A stretch of DNA of 64,000 nt from an uncultured Alteromonadaceae bacterium (lineage in GTDB: Bacteria; Pseudomonadota; Gammaproteobacteria; Enterobacterales; Alteromonadaceae): positions 1 through 64,000 of the forward strand of contig CANNDC010000005.1 of the NCBI GenBank assembly GCA_947503265.1, given 5' to 3'. The first letter of the stretch is position 1. Each line of letters opens with the position of its first letter. This document shows positions 17,965 through 27,004 of this stretch, piece after piece. The notes under the pieces were generated by a model. That model ran no database searches and was not told the origin of the DNA. It worked only from the letters and a program-made list of their open reading frames with translations. A program made the position numbers and the translations under genes.

Positions 17965-18103
17965 GGTCTGCTGACCTTAGTCTAAGCCTTATAATCTGAA
18001 TAAAAGTCCGTTATACCGAAAACGACTTGCTATCAAACCCCTGAATTAGATTAACTTGAGTTCAGCAGAAACTCATAACATCAAATTTCAGGGGAATGAC
18101 AAG

Positions 18104-19105
18104 ATGAAATTACTCACTCTCATCGTGGTGATACTGGGATTGGTAAGTTTTCACATTCAGGCAAAAAGTATGACACCAAAAACGGTTTTTGAACCCACAA
18201 TAGATGGGAAATGGATTGGAATAGGCATTGCCTACGGTTCTTATCGAGACGGCGAAAGTCCGGGGAAAGGTAGTGTTTCGTCCGAGGAAGACATATTGGA
18301 AGATATGAAATTGCTGACAAGTGCAGGTGATATGTCCTGGCATCTCATTAGGATGTACGCAGCAGACGCGGCCAGTGAGAAAGTGTTGAAAACCATCAAA
18401 AAACACAAGCTGCCCATTAAAGTCATGCAAGGAGCCTGGTTATCCTCTACCCAAACAGATGAAGAAAATGAAACTCAAATTACCGAGGTCATTCGTCTAG
18501 CTAATGAATACAAAGATATTGTTGTTACAGTTAATTTGGGAAACGAAATCTTTGTTGATTGGTCTGCACACAAACTCGAGCAGGAAGACTTCTCGACTTA
18601 TATAGCTTGGGTAAAGAAAGTACAAACTGAAGCACAAGTTCCAGTCACCCTTGCCGATGACTACAACTTTTGGAACAAACCGTGGAGTCAAGAAATTGCG
18701 GCTGCATTGGATTATCTCGTACTGCATGCCTACGCTATGTGGAATTCTCAAACACTAGAGAATGCCGTGCCTTGGACAGAGAAGACTTACCACGACATTC
18801 AAGCGCTTCATCCTAGCAAACAAATTGTTCTTGGCGAATCAGGCTGGGCAACGAGCTCGATTACCAGTAATGGTGATGAGCGGCTAATCATTGGTGAAGC
18901 CAGCGAAAAAGCACAAAAAACCTTCTTTGATACCTATCGCAAGTGGTTGATAGACAATAAAATTGTGTCTTACTACTTTGAAGCGTTCGACGAAAAGTGG
19001 AAAGGTGGAGAAGACAAGCCCGATGGCATTGCAGAAAAGAATTGGGGGCTTTTTAAGTCAGACCGCACACCTAAAATGGCAATCGCCGAGTATTACAAAA
19101 ACTAA
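18104..19105 (+). CDS. Secreted GH17-like beta-1,3-glucanase
   Basis: The protein is 333 residues from the ATG at 18104, which has AGGGGAA upstream and starts a clean signal peptide (MKLLTLIVVILGLVSFHIQA); an earlier in-frame start at 18056 lacks these features. It is a clan GH-A barrel with Glu148 in NLGNE as probable acid/base and Glu245 in LGESGWAT as nucleophile, and YYFEAFDEKWK near the C-terminus as in GH17. GH17 members act on beta-1,3-glucans such as laminarin or transfer beta-glucosyl chains. The gene is separate from the sulfatase by 139 bases and may be co-transcribed. Confidence 0.78.
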   Translation: MKLLTLIVVILGLVSFHIQAKSMTPKTVFEPTIDGKWIGIGIAYGSYRDGESPGKGSVSSEEDILEDMKLLTSAGDMSWHLIRMYAADAASEKVLKTIKKHKLPIKVMQGAWLSSTQTDEENETQITEVIRLANEYKDIVVTVNLGNEIFVDWSAHKLEQEDFSTYIAWVKKVQTEAQVPVTLADDYNFWNKPWSQEIAAALDYLVLHAYAMWNSQTLENAVPWTEKTYHDIQALHPSKQIVLGESGWATSSITSNGDERLIIGEASEKAQKTFFDTYRKWLIDNKIVSYYFEAFDEKWKGGEDKPDGIAEKNWGLFKSDRTPKMAIAEYYKN

Positions 19106-19265
19106 ACAAAAATTAGTCTCGCTGCCAATATTTTCCATCTTGCCTTTTTCTCAGTCCGGTTTGGCTCAATTTAGCTTCTCTAGACTGTCAAAAGGGTAAA
19201 TTGTGCACTACCAAGTTGTTGATACAAACAACCAAGCATCAATTGGCAAGAATTGGAGTTTTGAG

Positions 19266-21053
19266 ATGTATAGCCTAAACGCAAATAAATTCCCGAGAGC
19301 TCTTCTGGGGTTATCAATTTGTTTATTATTGGTTAGCTGCGGTGGTTCTGGCGGGTCCTCTCAAACCACCACATCATCTCCTCCAGCAAATCTTTCTCCT
19401 CCGCCGCCAGAAGCTGCCCCTCAGGGCCCAATTGTGGAAATGGCATCTTCACCAGCATCCAGCAGTCAACTTGCAGCAGGTGGCTGCCAGCAATCCAATT
19501 CTGACACCGGAAAAGCCTTTATTGATGTGTCCTTAGCGGCCGGATTTTGTTACGCGGTAGCAAAAAGCCCAGAGGATAGTATTCCTGCCAGAGTGGGTGG
19601 TGGAGTTGCTGTGGCCGACTTTGATCAAGACGGAATGCTTGATGTGTATGTCAGTCACGGAAGAGACTCTAAAGGCAAATTATTGAGACTGAACAGTGAC
19701 TTTTCATTCGAAGACGTCACTCAAGACAGCGGAATTGTATTAAACAGCACTGACCATGCTGCTAATTTCATTGATCTTGACGAAGATGGCGACCAAGACT
19801 TTATCAGTATTCAAGAAGATGCCCCTTATATCGAATTCTTTGCCAACCAAGGTGAAAGCAAATTCACCAATATAACTCATCTAGTAGATATTGAATTCAG
19901 CAAAATTGCCCACTCAATGGCTGCTGGAGATATAGATTTAGACGGCGATCTCGACCTGTTTTTCTCACATTGGCATCCAGACAATAAACAAACAGCCAAA
20001 GAATTCTTATGGCAAAACCTAGGACAAGGCGCTTACCAAGACATTACAGACACGGTTGATTTGGAACCTTTTAACCGAGCCAATGCGGCTGAAGAAGATG
20101 AAGAATATTCTTTTACTCCGATATTTGCAGATACCAATGATGATAGTTATCCGGATTTGCTGTTAGCCGCTGACTGGAGCACAAGTCAATTTCTTACCAA
20201 CAATGCTGGGGCAGGTTTTGTTGACCAAACCCTGACGGCTGTAGTGACCGATCGAGCCGGTATGGGAGCTGCGGTTGCAGACTATGATAATGATGGCGAT
20301 TTAGATTGGTTTGTTTCCGCCATAGGCGATACCAGAGAAGAGTTTTTAACTATAGGATTGTTTAACGGCAACCGTCTCTATCAAAACGACGGTCAAGGAA
20401 ACTTCTTAAACATGACTGACTTTGCGGATGTACGTCAGGGATATTGGGCATGGGGAAGCTGTTTTGCCGATGTGAATAATGACGGCTATGAAGACTTGTT
20501 TGTGGTTAATGGTTACAACGGTTGGACAGAAGAACAAGCTCAAAGTGGTAGTTTTGATCGCTTCGAAACTACGCCAGCCCTGATGTACATCAATCAACAA
20601 GATGGTACTTTTGTGGAGCAAGCTGCCGAATTGGGTATTGAGCATACTGGCATGGGTAGAGGACTCGCTTGTTACGACTATGATAGAGATGGTGACGTCG
20701 ACCTACTGATCGCAAATAACGGCGCCTCGCCGACTTTGTATCGCAATGACAGTGATGCAACTACCAAACACTTCATCAACGTTAGATTAAAAGGCCTAAA
20801 AGAAAATCCTCAAGCTGTCGGTGCTCGGATTTATGTAAAAACATCCAACACTAACCAAATGCGCGAGCTTCAGTTGGGTAACCACTATGTTTCGCAAAAC
20901 CCAGTAGAGGCACATTTTGGTCTTGCGGGCAGCGTTACTATAGAGGAAATTCGAATTAAATGGCCGGGCACAACTGCGGAAGATTCAGTATTAACTGATA
21001 TCCCCGTGGACAATTTTATCCTGGTTCATCACCCAGATTTGGATGATGAATAA
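19266..21053 (+). CDS. ASPIC/UnbV and FG-GAP repeat lipoprotein (CRTAC1-like)
   Basis: The protein is 595 residues from the ATG at 19266, which has GGAG a few bases upstream; a GTG at 19203 is in frame but places the leader internally. A lipobox (LLVSC) precedes a low-complexity Gly/Ser/Pro linker. Seven or so FG-GAP/VCBS calcium-loop repeats follow, with motifs such as DFDQDGMLDVYVS, DLDLDGDLDLF-like, DYDNDGDLDW and DYDRDGDVDLLI, folding into a beta-propeller. The C-terminus is an ASPIC/UnbV domain (GNHYVSQNP, HFGLAG, IRIKWPG). The function of this family is unresolved. It converges on a vanadium-haloperoxidase-like gene, and the two families are often neighbours in marine bacteria. Confidence 0.88.
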   Translation: MYSLNANKFPRALLGLSICLLLVSCGGSGGSSQTTTSSPPANLSPPPPEAAPQGPIVEMASSPASSSQLAAGGCQQSNSDTGKAFIDVSLAAGFCYAVAKSPEDSIPARVGGGVAVADFDQDGMLDVYVSHGRDSKGKLLRLNSDFSFEDVTQDSGIVLNSTDHAANFIDLDEDGDQDFISIQEDAPYIEFFANQGESKFTNITHLVDIEFSKIAHSMAAGDIDLDGDLDLFFSHWHPDNKQTAKEFLWQNLGQGAYQDITDTVDLEPFNRANAAEEDEEYSFTPIFADTNDDSYPDLLLAADWSTSQFLTNNAGAGFVDQTLTAVVTDRAGMGAAVADYDNDGDLDWFVSAIGDTREEFLTIGLFNGNRLYQNDGQGNFLNMTDFADVRQGYWAWGSCFADVNNDGYEDLFVVNGYNGWTEEQAQSGSFDRFETTPALMYINQQDGTFVEQAAELGIEHTGMGRGLACYDYDRDGDVDLLIANNGASPTLYRNDSDATTKHFINVRLKGLKENPQAVGARIYVKTSNTNQMRELQLGNHYVSQNPVEAHFGLAGSVTIEEIRIKWPGTTAEDSVLTDIPVDNFILVHHPDLDDE

Positions 21054-21267
21054 GGTTCAATTTATTTCTAGCCGAATCAATTGTTGTCGCTTTAAGAAAC
21101 AAGATGGCTGAATTTCAATAAAAATGGAAACAGATCCTTCGGTTTAAATACTAAGCTACATACATCTTTCAATCAATATCTTAGCCAGTGCAACTTTACG
21201 CTTCCTTGCAACTCGAATTACATAGGATTAGAGAATTCTGTCATGAAAAATCAATTGGTGAACTAAA

Positions 21268-23280
21268 CTAGTCACCAAAGTATGTCGCCAATTTAGAAAA
21301 CGCACTTTTGCCAATCTTTTCGCCGATGAGACGGCCAGGAATGTCATCCATAGGTGGATGAATTCCGCCCCAAATACGTGACAGACTGCACTGGTCAGAT
21401 GCATCACGATAGGTCGCCCATTGCAATGTGAAAGGCACGCTTGGCCCTTTCTCAAACACTAAGAAATCATCCGCTTGTATAGCAAACTCGCTCATGCCAC
21501 CGGGAAAGAATGACGTACCCGTGATCGCCGTCATCAATTCTGCCGCCGCTCGCGAATAGGTAGAATGCCCTGATACATAACCGGCAAAAGGCGGTGTGAC
21601 AAAGGTAGGCCGTTGATAAGGCCACCAATCTTGCGCCAAAATCCAATCTACACCCGCTTGATCACTTGCTGGATCATCAATGAAACGAGGGCCCTTCCAT
21701 GTATAAAGCTTAATCTTTCCAACATTTTCCAACTGCGTACCAGCCAAAGGGTCATTTTCATCAACAAGCTCAATGTATCCAGGAATTAATGGTAGACCAT
21801 CGGGATGATATGAAGCCAGGCGTTGGTCGGAACTTTGTCCTCGATCGGCCATCGCTCTGATTGCTGAAACAGGGCGAATATAGTCATACCAACCTTTAAT
21901 CCCCCATGCTGCAATAGCAGAATCATGCATGGTACCGCCCATTGCAAAATATGACTTCACATCCCAAGCGAGATTGGACAACACATCACCCTCGCCTGCC
22001 CAACGTTTCTCAAACAGAGGGTGGTCACTCACAGTATTCAATATGACAAACCAATGACCCGGTGGAGTTTCAGAATCTGGCCCATCGGCCCAAAACTCGG
22101 CAAGTACACGAGTGTAGTCTCCGCGAGGAACCAATTGTTCCGCATAAGGTTCATTGGTTACCGGATTAAGATCGTAGCCAGTGGAAGGATCACCGCCTTC
22201 TAATGTTTTATAAAAGTTCATATACTGATCAAAGTTAGTAGGAAATGAATCAATATTACCTAAGGATTTAGGCGAGACATCCCACAATACGCCATCTGCA
22301 CTATCGAGATGAGAAGACCAAACAGACACCAGAGAAAAACCCCACTTATAAATATCAGACTGGGCGCCCTCTATCGTTGGCGGGGCACCCGGATCATGAA
22401 ATACCTGATAATCAAAATTATCTCTTGTATAGGTTTGTTTGTCGCTATCCGACAAAGCAAACGAAACGACTTGTCCCCATTCTGGGCTCAAAAATGGCGG
22501 TGACGCATCGGTAGGATTTCCTGCCTGATCGATAAACCCTTCAATGGACAAAGGCTGCCAACGATTGAGATCGACAATAGACGGATTGCCGATGACAGAG
22601 TCATCAAGAATTAAAGGTGGATTGATAGCTTGGTAAGAGACATTCTCGTACAATCCCTGTTCGTTTGCACCGTCTTGCAGACCAAAGTCGATGTAACACT
22701 GGGCAATCGCATTACCTAACGCTGCGGCCGATCCAGATGAATAATCAACACTATCGATTGAAGTATCAAACCCAAGATCATCCATTAAATTTTCAATATT
22801 GGCATAGATAAAACCAACGCCCGGCGAGAAGCGGAATCGATGGCGAATGATGCGATAAGCTGCATAACTTATCGCCTCTTCTTGCAAAGGTAAAATATCA
22901 ATGGAGTGTTCAAAATTACTCGCTGTACAAACGAAATCTTTTACTTCTTGGCCAAATAAAAATGGCGATGCTTGACTGTCAAAACTTGCCCAGCTGTCAT
23001 ACATGGCAGAAGAAATATGAAATAAGTTACGTGCATGTACAGTAGGGCGAGCAAAATCATTTCGAATCGCGAACAATAAAGACTCATTCCACATTCGAGC
23101 TACGGAATGGCCCTCACGTTCAGGCGTAATGGTGACAGGTGGCGGGTTTGGAGTCGGTGTCGGATTGGGTGCTGGGGAAACAGAAGTAGAATCTCCCGAC
23201 CCACCACCCCCACAGCCAAACATAAAAAAGAAAGTGAATAGACTTAATAATATGTTTGGTAGAGATCGCTTGACTGACAT
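21268..23280 (-). CDS. Vanadium-dependent haloperoxidase-like lipoprotein (PAP2 fold)
   Basis: The 670-residue protein has a lipoprotein signal (FMFGC near residue 23) and a Pro/Thr-rich linker (about 30-50). The helical domain starts with a segment common to bacterial vHPO/PAP2 proteins (ARMWNESLL). The vanadate or phosphate pocket motifs are GYVSGHSTYSRAA and SRIWGGIHPPMDD near the C-terminus. It may oxidise halides with hydrogen peroxide at the cell surface, or be a phosphatase-like relative; the halide preference cannot be judged. Its length (670) agrees with the large secreted vHPO subgroup. Confidence 0.85.
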   Translation of the reverse strand: MSVKRSLPNILLSLFTFFFMFGCGGGGSGDSTSVSPAPNPTPTPNPPPVTITPEREGHSVARMWNESLLFAIRNDFARPTVHARNLFHISSAMYDSWASFDSQASPFLFGQEVKDFVCTASNFEHSIDILPLQEEAISYAAYRIIRHRFRFSPGVGFIYANIENLMDDLGFDTSIDSVDYSSGSAAALGNAIAQCYIDFGLQDGANEQGLYENVSYQAINPPLILDDSVIGNPSIVDLNRWQPLSIEGFIDQAGNPTDASPPFLSPEWGQVVSFALSDSDKQTYTRDNFDYQVFHDPGAPPTIEGAQSDIYKWGFSLVSVWSSHLDSADGVLWDVSPKSLGNIDSFPTNFDQYMNFYKTLEGGDPSTGYDLNPVTNEPYAEQLVPRGDYTRVLAEFWADGPDSETPPGHWFVILNTVSDHPLFEKRWAGEGDVLSNLAWDVKSYFAMGGTMHDSAIAAWGIKGWYDYIRPVSAIRAMADRGQSSDQRLASYHPDGLPLIPGYIELVDENDPLAGTQLENVGKIKLYTWKGPRFIDDPASDQAGVDWILAQDWWPYQRPTFVTPPFAGYVSGHSTYSRAAAELMTAITGTSFFPGGMSEFAIQADDFLVFEKGPSVPFTLQWATYRDASDQCSLSRIWGGIHPPMDDIPGRLIGEKIGKSAFSKLATYFGD

Positions 23281-23603
23281 CTGAAGATACTCTGAAATGA
23301 AAACTTCGCAAAAAACAGGTTACCAAAGTGTAAACGCTACGGTTCGGTGAAGAAACGAAATAAAGCCCGCTTCAACGCATACCTAGGCCGTTTGGGCTCA
23401 GGAGGCACTTTTAGCTAAGTAAATGCCTTTGTACTTAAAGTATAAACAGTCTTTACAAGGAAAAATTCGCACTAAAGGTTCAAAAACAATACTTTCCGAA
23501 AAGTGGCAACATAAAATTTTGCTAAAAATTATTGTTAGTCATAGCCAATAGAAAGAGTTTGTGTTGTAGTATTTTACTTTACATACTATTAACTTCACTG
23601 CCA
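23281..23603. other. Intergenic region between vHPO-like and CHAT genes
   Basis: This stretch contains the divergent promoters of the haloperoxidase-like gene and the CHAT gene. An in-frame TTG at 23532 could extend the CHAT protein by 24 residues. No hairpin or other gene is apparent. Confidence 0.5.
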
Positions 23604-25604
23604 ATGAATGAAAAAAACATATATTTAACTCGCCGCCAAATTCTTCGTGGAGGCTGTGCCCTTACTCTCGCTTTAATGACGTCATCTTGTAAAACCCTTG
23701 ATGAATTGAAAGCGGCAGGTGAACAACTAATTGTAGATGTAAACAAGGGAGCAAGAACGTCAGGCAGACAAACTCAACAACAAAGATTAATAGAAAAACA
23801 AGCCTTAGAACGGATTGAGCATGCTTCAAAATTAACAGAACCTTATGCTGGTATACCAATCTCAAATTTTACTAAGGCGAGTAAATTATTTCAGGCTAAT
23901 TTCTCTATACAAGTCAAAAATGCTAATAGAGATTTATGGGCTCTATCGAAACTCTACTGGGCAGAATTAAACTTAGAAAACGTACCTGCTTCTAAATCTT
24001 CAATGATGACAGCGTTAAAAGCCGCAGTTATTGATGTTGATTTAAATATTTCTTCAGACTTGCGTAACAAGGTTGGTATTAGTCTAGCAAATGCTTTGAT
24101 GACAACTGCGTTGGAGACTAACGACATAAAAATGGCAAAATCGTCATTCAGAACTGGAATACGGTACGTGAATGAAGGCTTTATCAACAATCAAACATCC
24201 GAAGCACTACACAAATTGGATTTACAAAAGTTTTTCTCTCTTGGCGCTTGCATAGATGCTAGGGAGGGGAAGTCTCTAGCTATGTGGAATAAGATTGAGC
24301 AGGTTCAGTTGCAATCGAAAAATGCTTTAACAAAAGAAAGAAGAGTCGAATCAATAACGACATCGTTTATTAAAGATGCATTGCTCAAAACAACTAAGCA
24401 ATACAATACAGTTGTGAGCATATTAGTGTCACCTGCTGAGGCCTACTACGTAATTAGTACTCAAAAAAATGGAAAATTGAATATCTCCAGCAAACAAATA
24501 TTCACATCAGATGGAAAACGATTCAATAGTCAATCTCTCGAATGGCTCACTTATGGCAGTACATTTAGAGAAATCTTTATTCGTGCAGGTATGGGAGGGT
24601 GGCTAGGCGCTTATGCTGCGCAAGATAATGAAGGGAGGATTCATTCAGTTTCATCTAATTTCTACAAGAAAATTGAATCAATTGCCGAAGATCAATGGTC
24701 TCATTTATTTGGAGAAATGAAAGATTTAATCACGAAACAGGGCGTTGAACCATATTCAAAAGTAGCTGTTATAATGCCAGATGAGATTGCAATTCTGCCA
24801 ATGAGGATAGCTAAACATGCGTCACGAAAAAAACAATTTGTAGACTATTACCATTTTACACGATTACTTAAACTGCCTGCGCCCTACTCTAGTAATTCAA
24901 ATCACAGCCGTAATAATGATCATATCTCAGGGCTTTTTAATCCTACCGGTGATTTGCAAAACTCTATACTAGAAAAACAATTTGCTATTAACAAACTTGA
25001 TATCTCAAAAGTGATAGATATTCCTAAAAATTTGTCGCCAAAACAGTTTGTTAGGGAAATTGTCAAAAACGACTCAAGATGCATATTTATCTCGACTCAT
25101 GGCCAAACATCTGGAGAAAAAGATAACGGAATTAGTCTTGGCCGCGGACAGCCTTTAACTAAAAATGATTTAGTCAAAACTAACTCAAAGATCAATGCCG
25201 AATTAGTCATTCTTTCAGCATGCGAAGTTGGAACAGCTTCATTGGGCCTAAATCCTGAACCATCCAACTTAGCAAGCGCTTTTTTGCAACTAGGAGCCAA
25301 AGGAGTAATTTCAGCTTTATGGAGAGTAGAAGAAAACTCGACAGCTTTACTAATGTGTAAGTTTCTGGAGTTGTATTTTAATGAACAAAACCACCCTTCA
25401 GTTGCTTTAACAAAAGCACAAATTTGGTTAAGAGATTCTTCGGCCGATCAACTATCAACTTTTCTAATTGAATTATTGCAACTTGACAATATAAACCCGA
25501 TTGCAATTCAAAATATTTTAGCATTCTTGAGTGAAGGCCGTGGAAGAAATAAACCTTATTCGAATCCGTATTATTGGGGTGCATTTACATACATGGAAAA
25601 TTGA
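23604..25604 (+). CDS. CHAT-domain protease-like protein with Tat-type leader
   Basis: From the ATG at 23604 the protein has 666 residues. The N-terminus carries a twin-arginine-like motif (LTRRQILRGG) followed by a hydrophobic stretch and a weak lipobox (TSSC), so it is probably exported folded and possibly lipidated. The middle (about 90-320) is helical with tetratricopeptide-like character. The C-terminal CHAT domain, a caspase relative, has the catalytic pair His499 in FISTHG and Cys540 in LSACEVG, with the late motif GVISALWRVEE typical of the family. It should cleave or bind a protein partner in the envelope. The convergent two-gene operon ends 8 bases away. No SD is evident for either start. 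Confidence 0.8.
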   Translation: MNEKNIYLTRRQILRGGCALTLALMTSSCKTLDELKAAGEQLIVDVNKGARTSGRQTQQQRLIEKQALERIEHASKLTEPYAGIPISNFTKASKLFQANFSIQVKNANRDLWALSKLYWAELNLENVPASKSSMMTALKAAVIDVDLNISSDLRNKVGISLANALMTTALETNDIKMAKSSFRTGIRYVNEGFINNQTSEALHKLDLQKFFSLGACIDAREGKSLAMWNKIEQVQLQSKNALTKERRVESITTSFIKDALLKTTKQYNTVVSILVSPAEAYYVISTQKNGKLNISSKQIFTSDGKRFNSQSLEWLTYGSTFREIFIRAGMGGWLGAYAAQDNEGRIHSVSSNFYKKIESIAEDQWSHLFGEMKDLITKQGVEPYSKVAVIMPDEIAILPMRIAKHASRKKQFVDYYHFTRLLKLPAPYSSNSNHSRNNDHISGLFNPTGDLQNSILEKQFAINKLDISKVIDIPKNLSPKQFVREIVKNDSRCIFISTHGQTSGEKDNGISLGRGQPLTKNDLVKTNSKINAELVILSACEVGTASLGLNPEPSNLASAFLQLGAKGVISALWRVEENSTALLMCKFLELYFNEQNHPSVALTKAQIWLRDSSADQLSTFLIELLQLDNINPIAIQNILAFLSEGRGRNKPYSNPYYWGAFTYMEN

Positions 25605-25612
25605 AAAGCGGG

Positions 25613-26311
25613 TTAGTTGTTTTCGAAAGTCTGTGTAGCAAACAATCTTAATTCACGTCCAAAATCTGGATTGTTATTGCTCATTCTTTTTTGAATGTAC
25701 GGTTCAAAATTGTTCCAATAATATTTAGCTTCTGGGTAAAAGTACCTTCGTGTGACATCTGAATCGCAAAGGTCTTGCTCCAGGCACAAACTAACGCCTT
25801 TAAAGAAATCAATGATACGGTCCAATTCGTCTTGAATGGGCTGACCAGCTTCGCCCTCGGCAAAGGAGAGTATTACTTTACTGAAAGCATCTGGAGGCAA
25901 TGGGATTTCCATAAACATTTGTTCATAGTTTCTAAATTCTCTGCGAATAGCTTCACGCGCAATCAACATTTGCCCCGTTTCATACGCGGTAATATATTCG
26001 AAGGTTTTGGCTACTCTTGCGTCGGATTTAGCTGACATATATTGCACTATTGCAAAAGCAGAGCCACATAGTATTGCCACTTTTACAACAATACCAAGAA
26101 TGAAATCGAAATTTCGCCAAGGGTTAGTTTTAATTCTTTTCGAACGCTCTTCAGAATCTTCTGTTTCGCCATCGCTTTCATCATCTTGCTTCGACGCATA
26201 ATTGATACGCTCATCAATTATCGTTGATTTTGGCGCATTTTCAGCCACATCAGCACCACCAAGAGGAGGCGACTCTATATCAATTTCATTGCTATGCGAA
26301 TCACCTATCAT
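25613..26311 (-). CDS. Single-pass membrane protein of unknown function (DUF4760-like)
   Basis: The 232-residue protein has an acidic, charged N-terminus (about 1-65), one membrane segment (about 71-92, ILGIVVKVAILCGSAFAIV) and a helical C-terminal region. The last part, with alternating aromatic and charged residues (FRNYEQMF, YYWNNFEPYI), resembles DUF4760-type proteins, but the match is by eye. Its ATG overlaps the stop of the upstream gene by four bases (ATGA), so the two are translationally coupled. It converges on the CHAT gene. Confidence 0.6.
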   Translation of the reverse strand: MIGDSHSNEIDIESPPLGGADVAENAPKSTIIDERINYASKQDDESDGETEDSEERSKRIKTNPWRNFDFILGIVVKVAILCGSAFAIVQYMSAKSDARVAKTFEYITAYETGQMLIAREAIRREFRNYEQMFMEIPLPPDAFSKVILSFAEGEAGQPIQDELDRIIDFFKGVSLCLEQDLCDSDVTRRYFYPEAKYYWNNFEPYIQKRMSNNNPDFGRELRLFATQTFENN

Positions 26312-26700
26312 TGCAAACCATCTGATGGCTCAGCTGCACATTCTTCGATAAGAGTGTATTTTTGGATATTTTTGGACTTCAATTCGGCAAGGGATTTGTG
26401 TAAACAATTCAGTTGTTTTTTCGAAACTACATAGACCTTATCATTGGAATTAGATTTTTGCGGTTGACCTGCTTTACCACTTTTATATTTTACCTTTTTG
26501 TTAGCAGACGAACATTCCTTATCTAATTTGAATACGATTAGTTTTAGCTCTGTATCCAACAAGCTGGGTAACTTTTTCTCTAAACAACTCCAACCATCTT
26601 GATCCAATAAAATTTCTTTATCACAATTTTTGCAAGCGTAAGTATCGCAAGTAAAAAGAAGCATAGCAGCAAACAATAATGCATACGTAAATGATTTCAA
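26308..26700 (-). CDS. Small Cys-rich secreted protein of unknown function
   Basis: The 130-residue protein has a signal peptide (about residues 1-22, ending near TYA). The mature part is Lys-rich and has about six Cys residues, including a CxxC (CKNC) at its start, so disulfides or metal binding are likely. No family was recognised. It is the first gene of the operon with the membrane protein and overlaps it by four bases. Confidence 0.6.
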   Translation of the reverse strand: MKSFTYALLFAAMLLFTCDTYACKNCDKEILLDQDGWSCLEKKLPSLLDTELKLIVFKLDKECSSANKKVKYKSGKAGQPQKSNSNDKVYVVSKKQLNCLHKSLAELKSKNIQKYTLIEECAAEPSDGLQ

Positions 26701-27004
26701 TATAATAACCCCTTAAAAAGATGCTTAAGTCGCTGAAACTAAGGTTGCATTTTTATACTCTCTATTAGGCTATGATGCCAGCTTATCTATTCAAATGTAA
26801 AATATTAATCTAAGAACATGTAGATATTTCGTTTTCAAAAATTTATGATTTGATGCAAAAAAGTTGAACAATTTTTGTTCCTTTTGGATAAGTTAAGATC
26901 TGAACAAAGTTCATCCAATAAATTCCAGCGTTCACATCAAACTGTAACTCTCAAGTCATCAGCAGAAAAAATGTAGCGGACTGGATGTGCTTCAAAAAAA
27001 TAAG
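26701..27004. other. Intergenic region before the Cys-rich protein operon
   Basis: This 304-base stretch is AT-rich and must contain the promoter of the Cys-rich gene operon. I see no hairpin and no coding frame. Confidence 0.5.
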
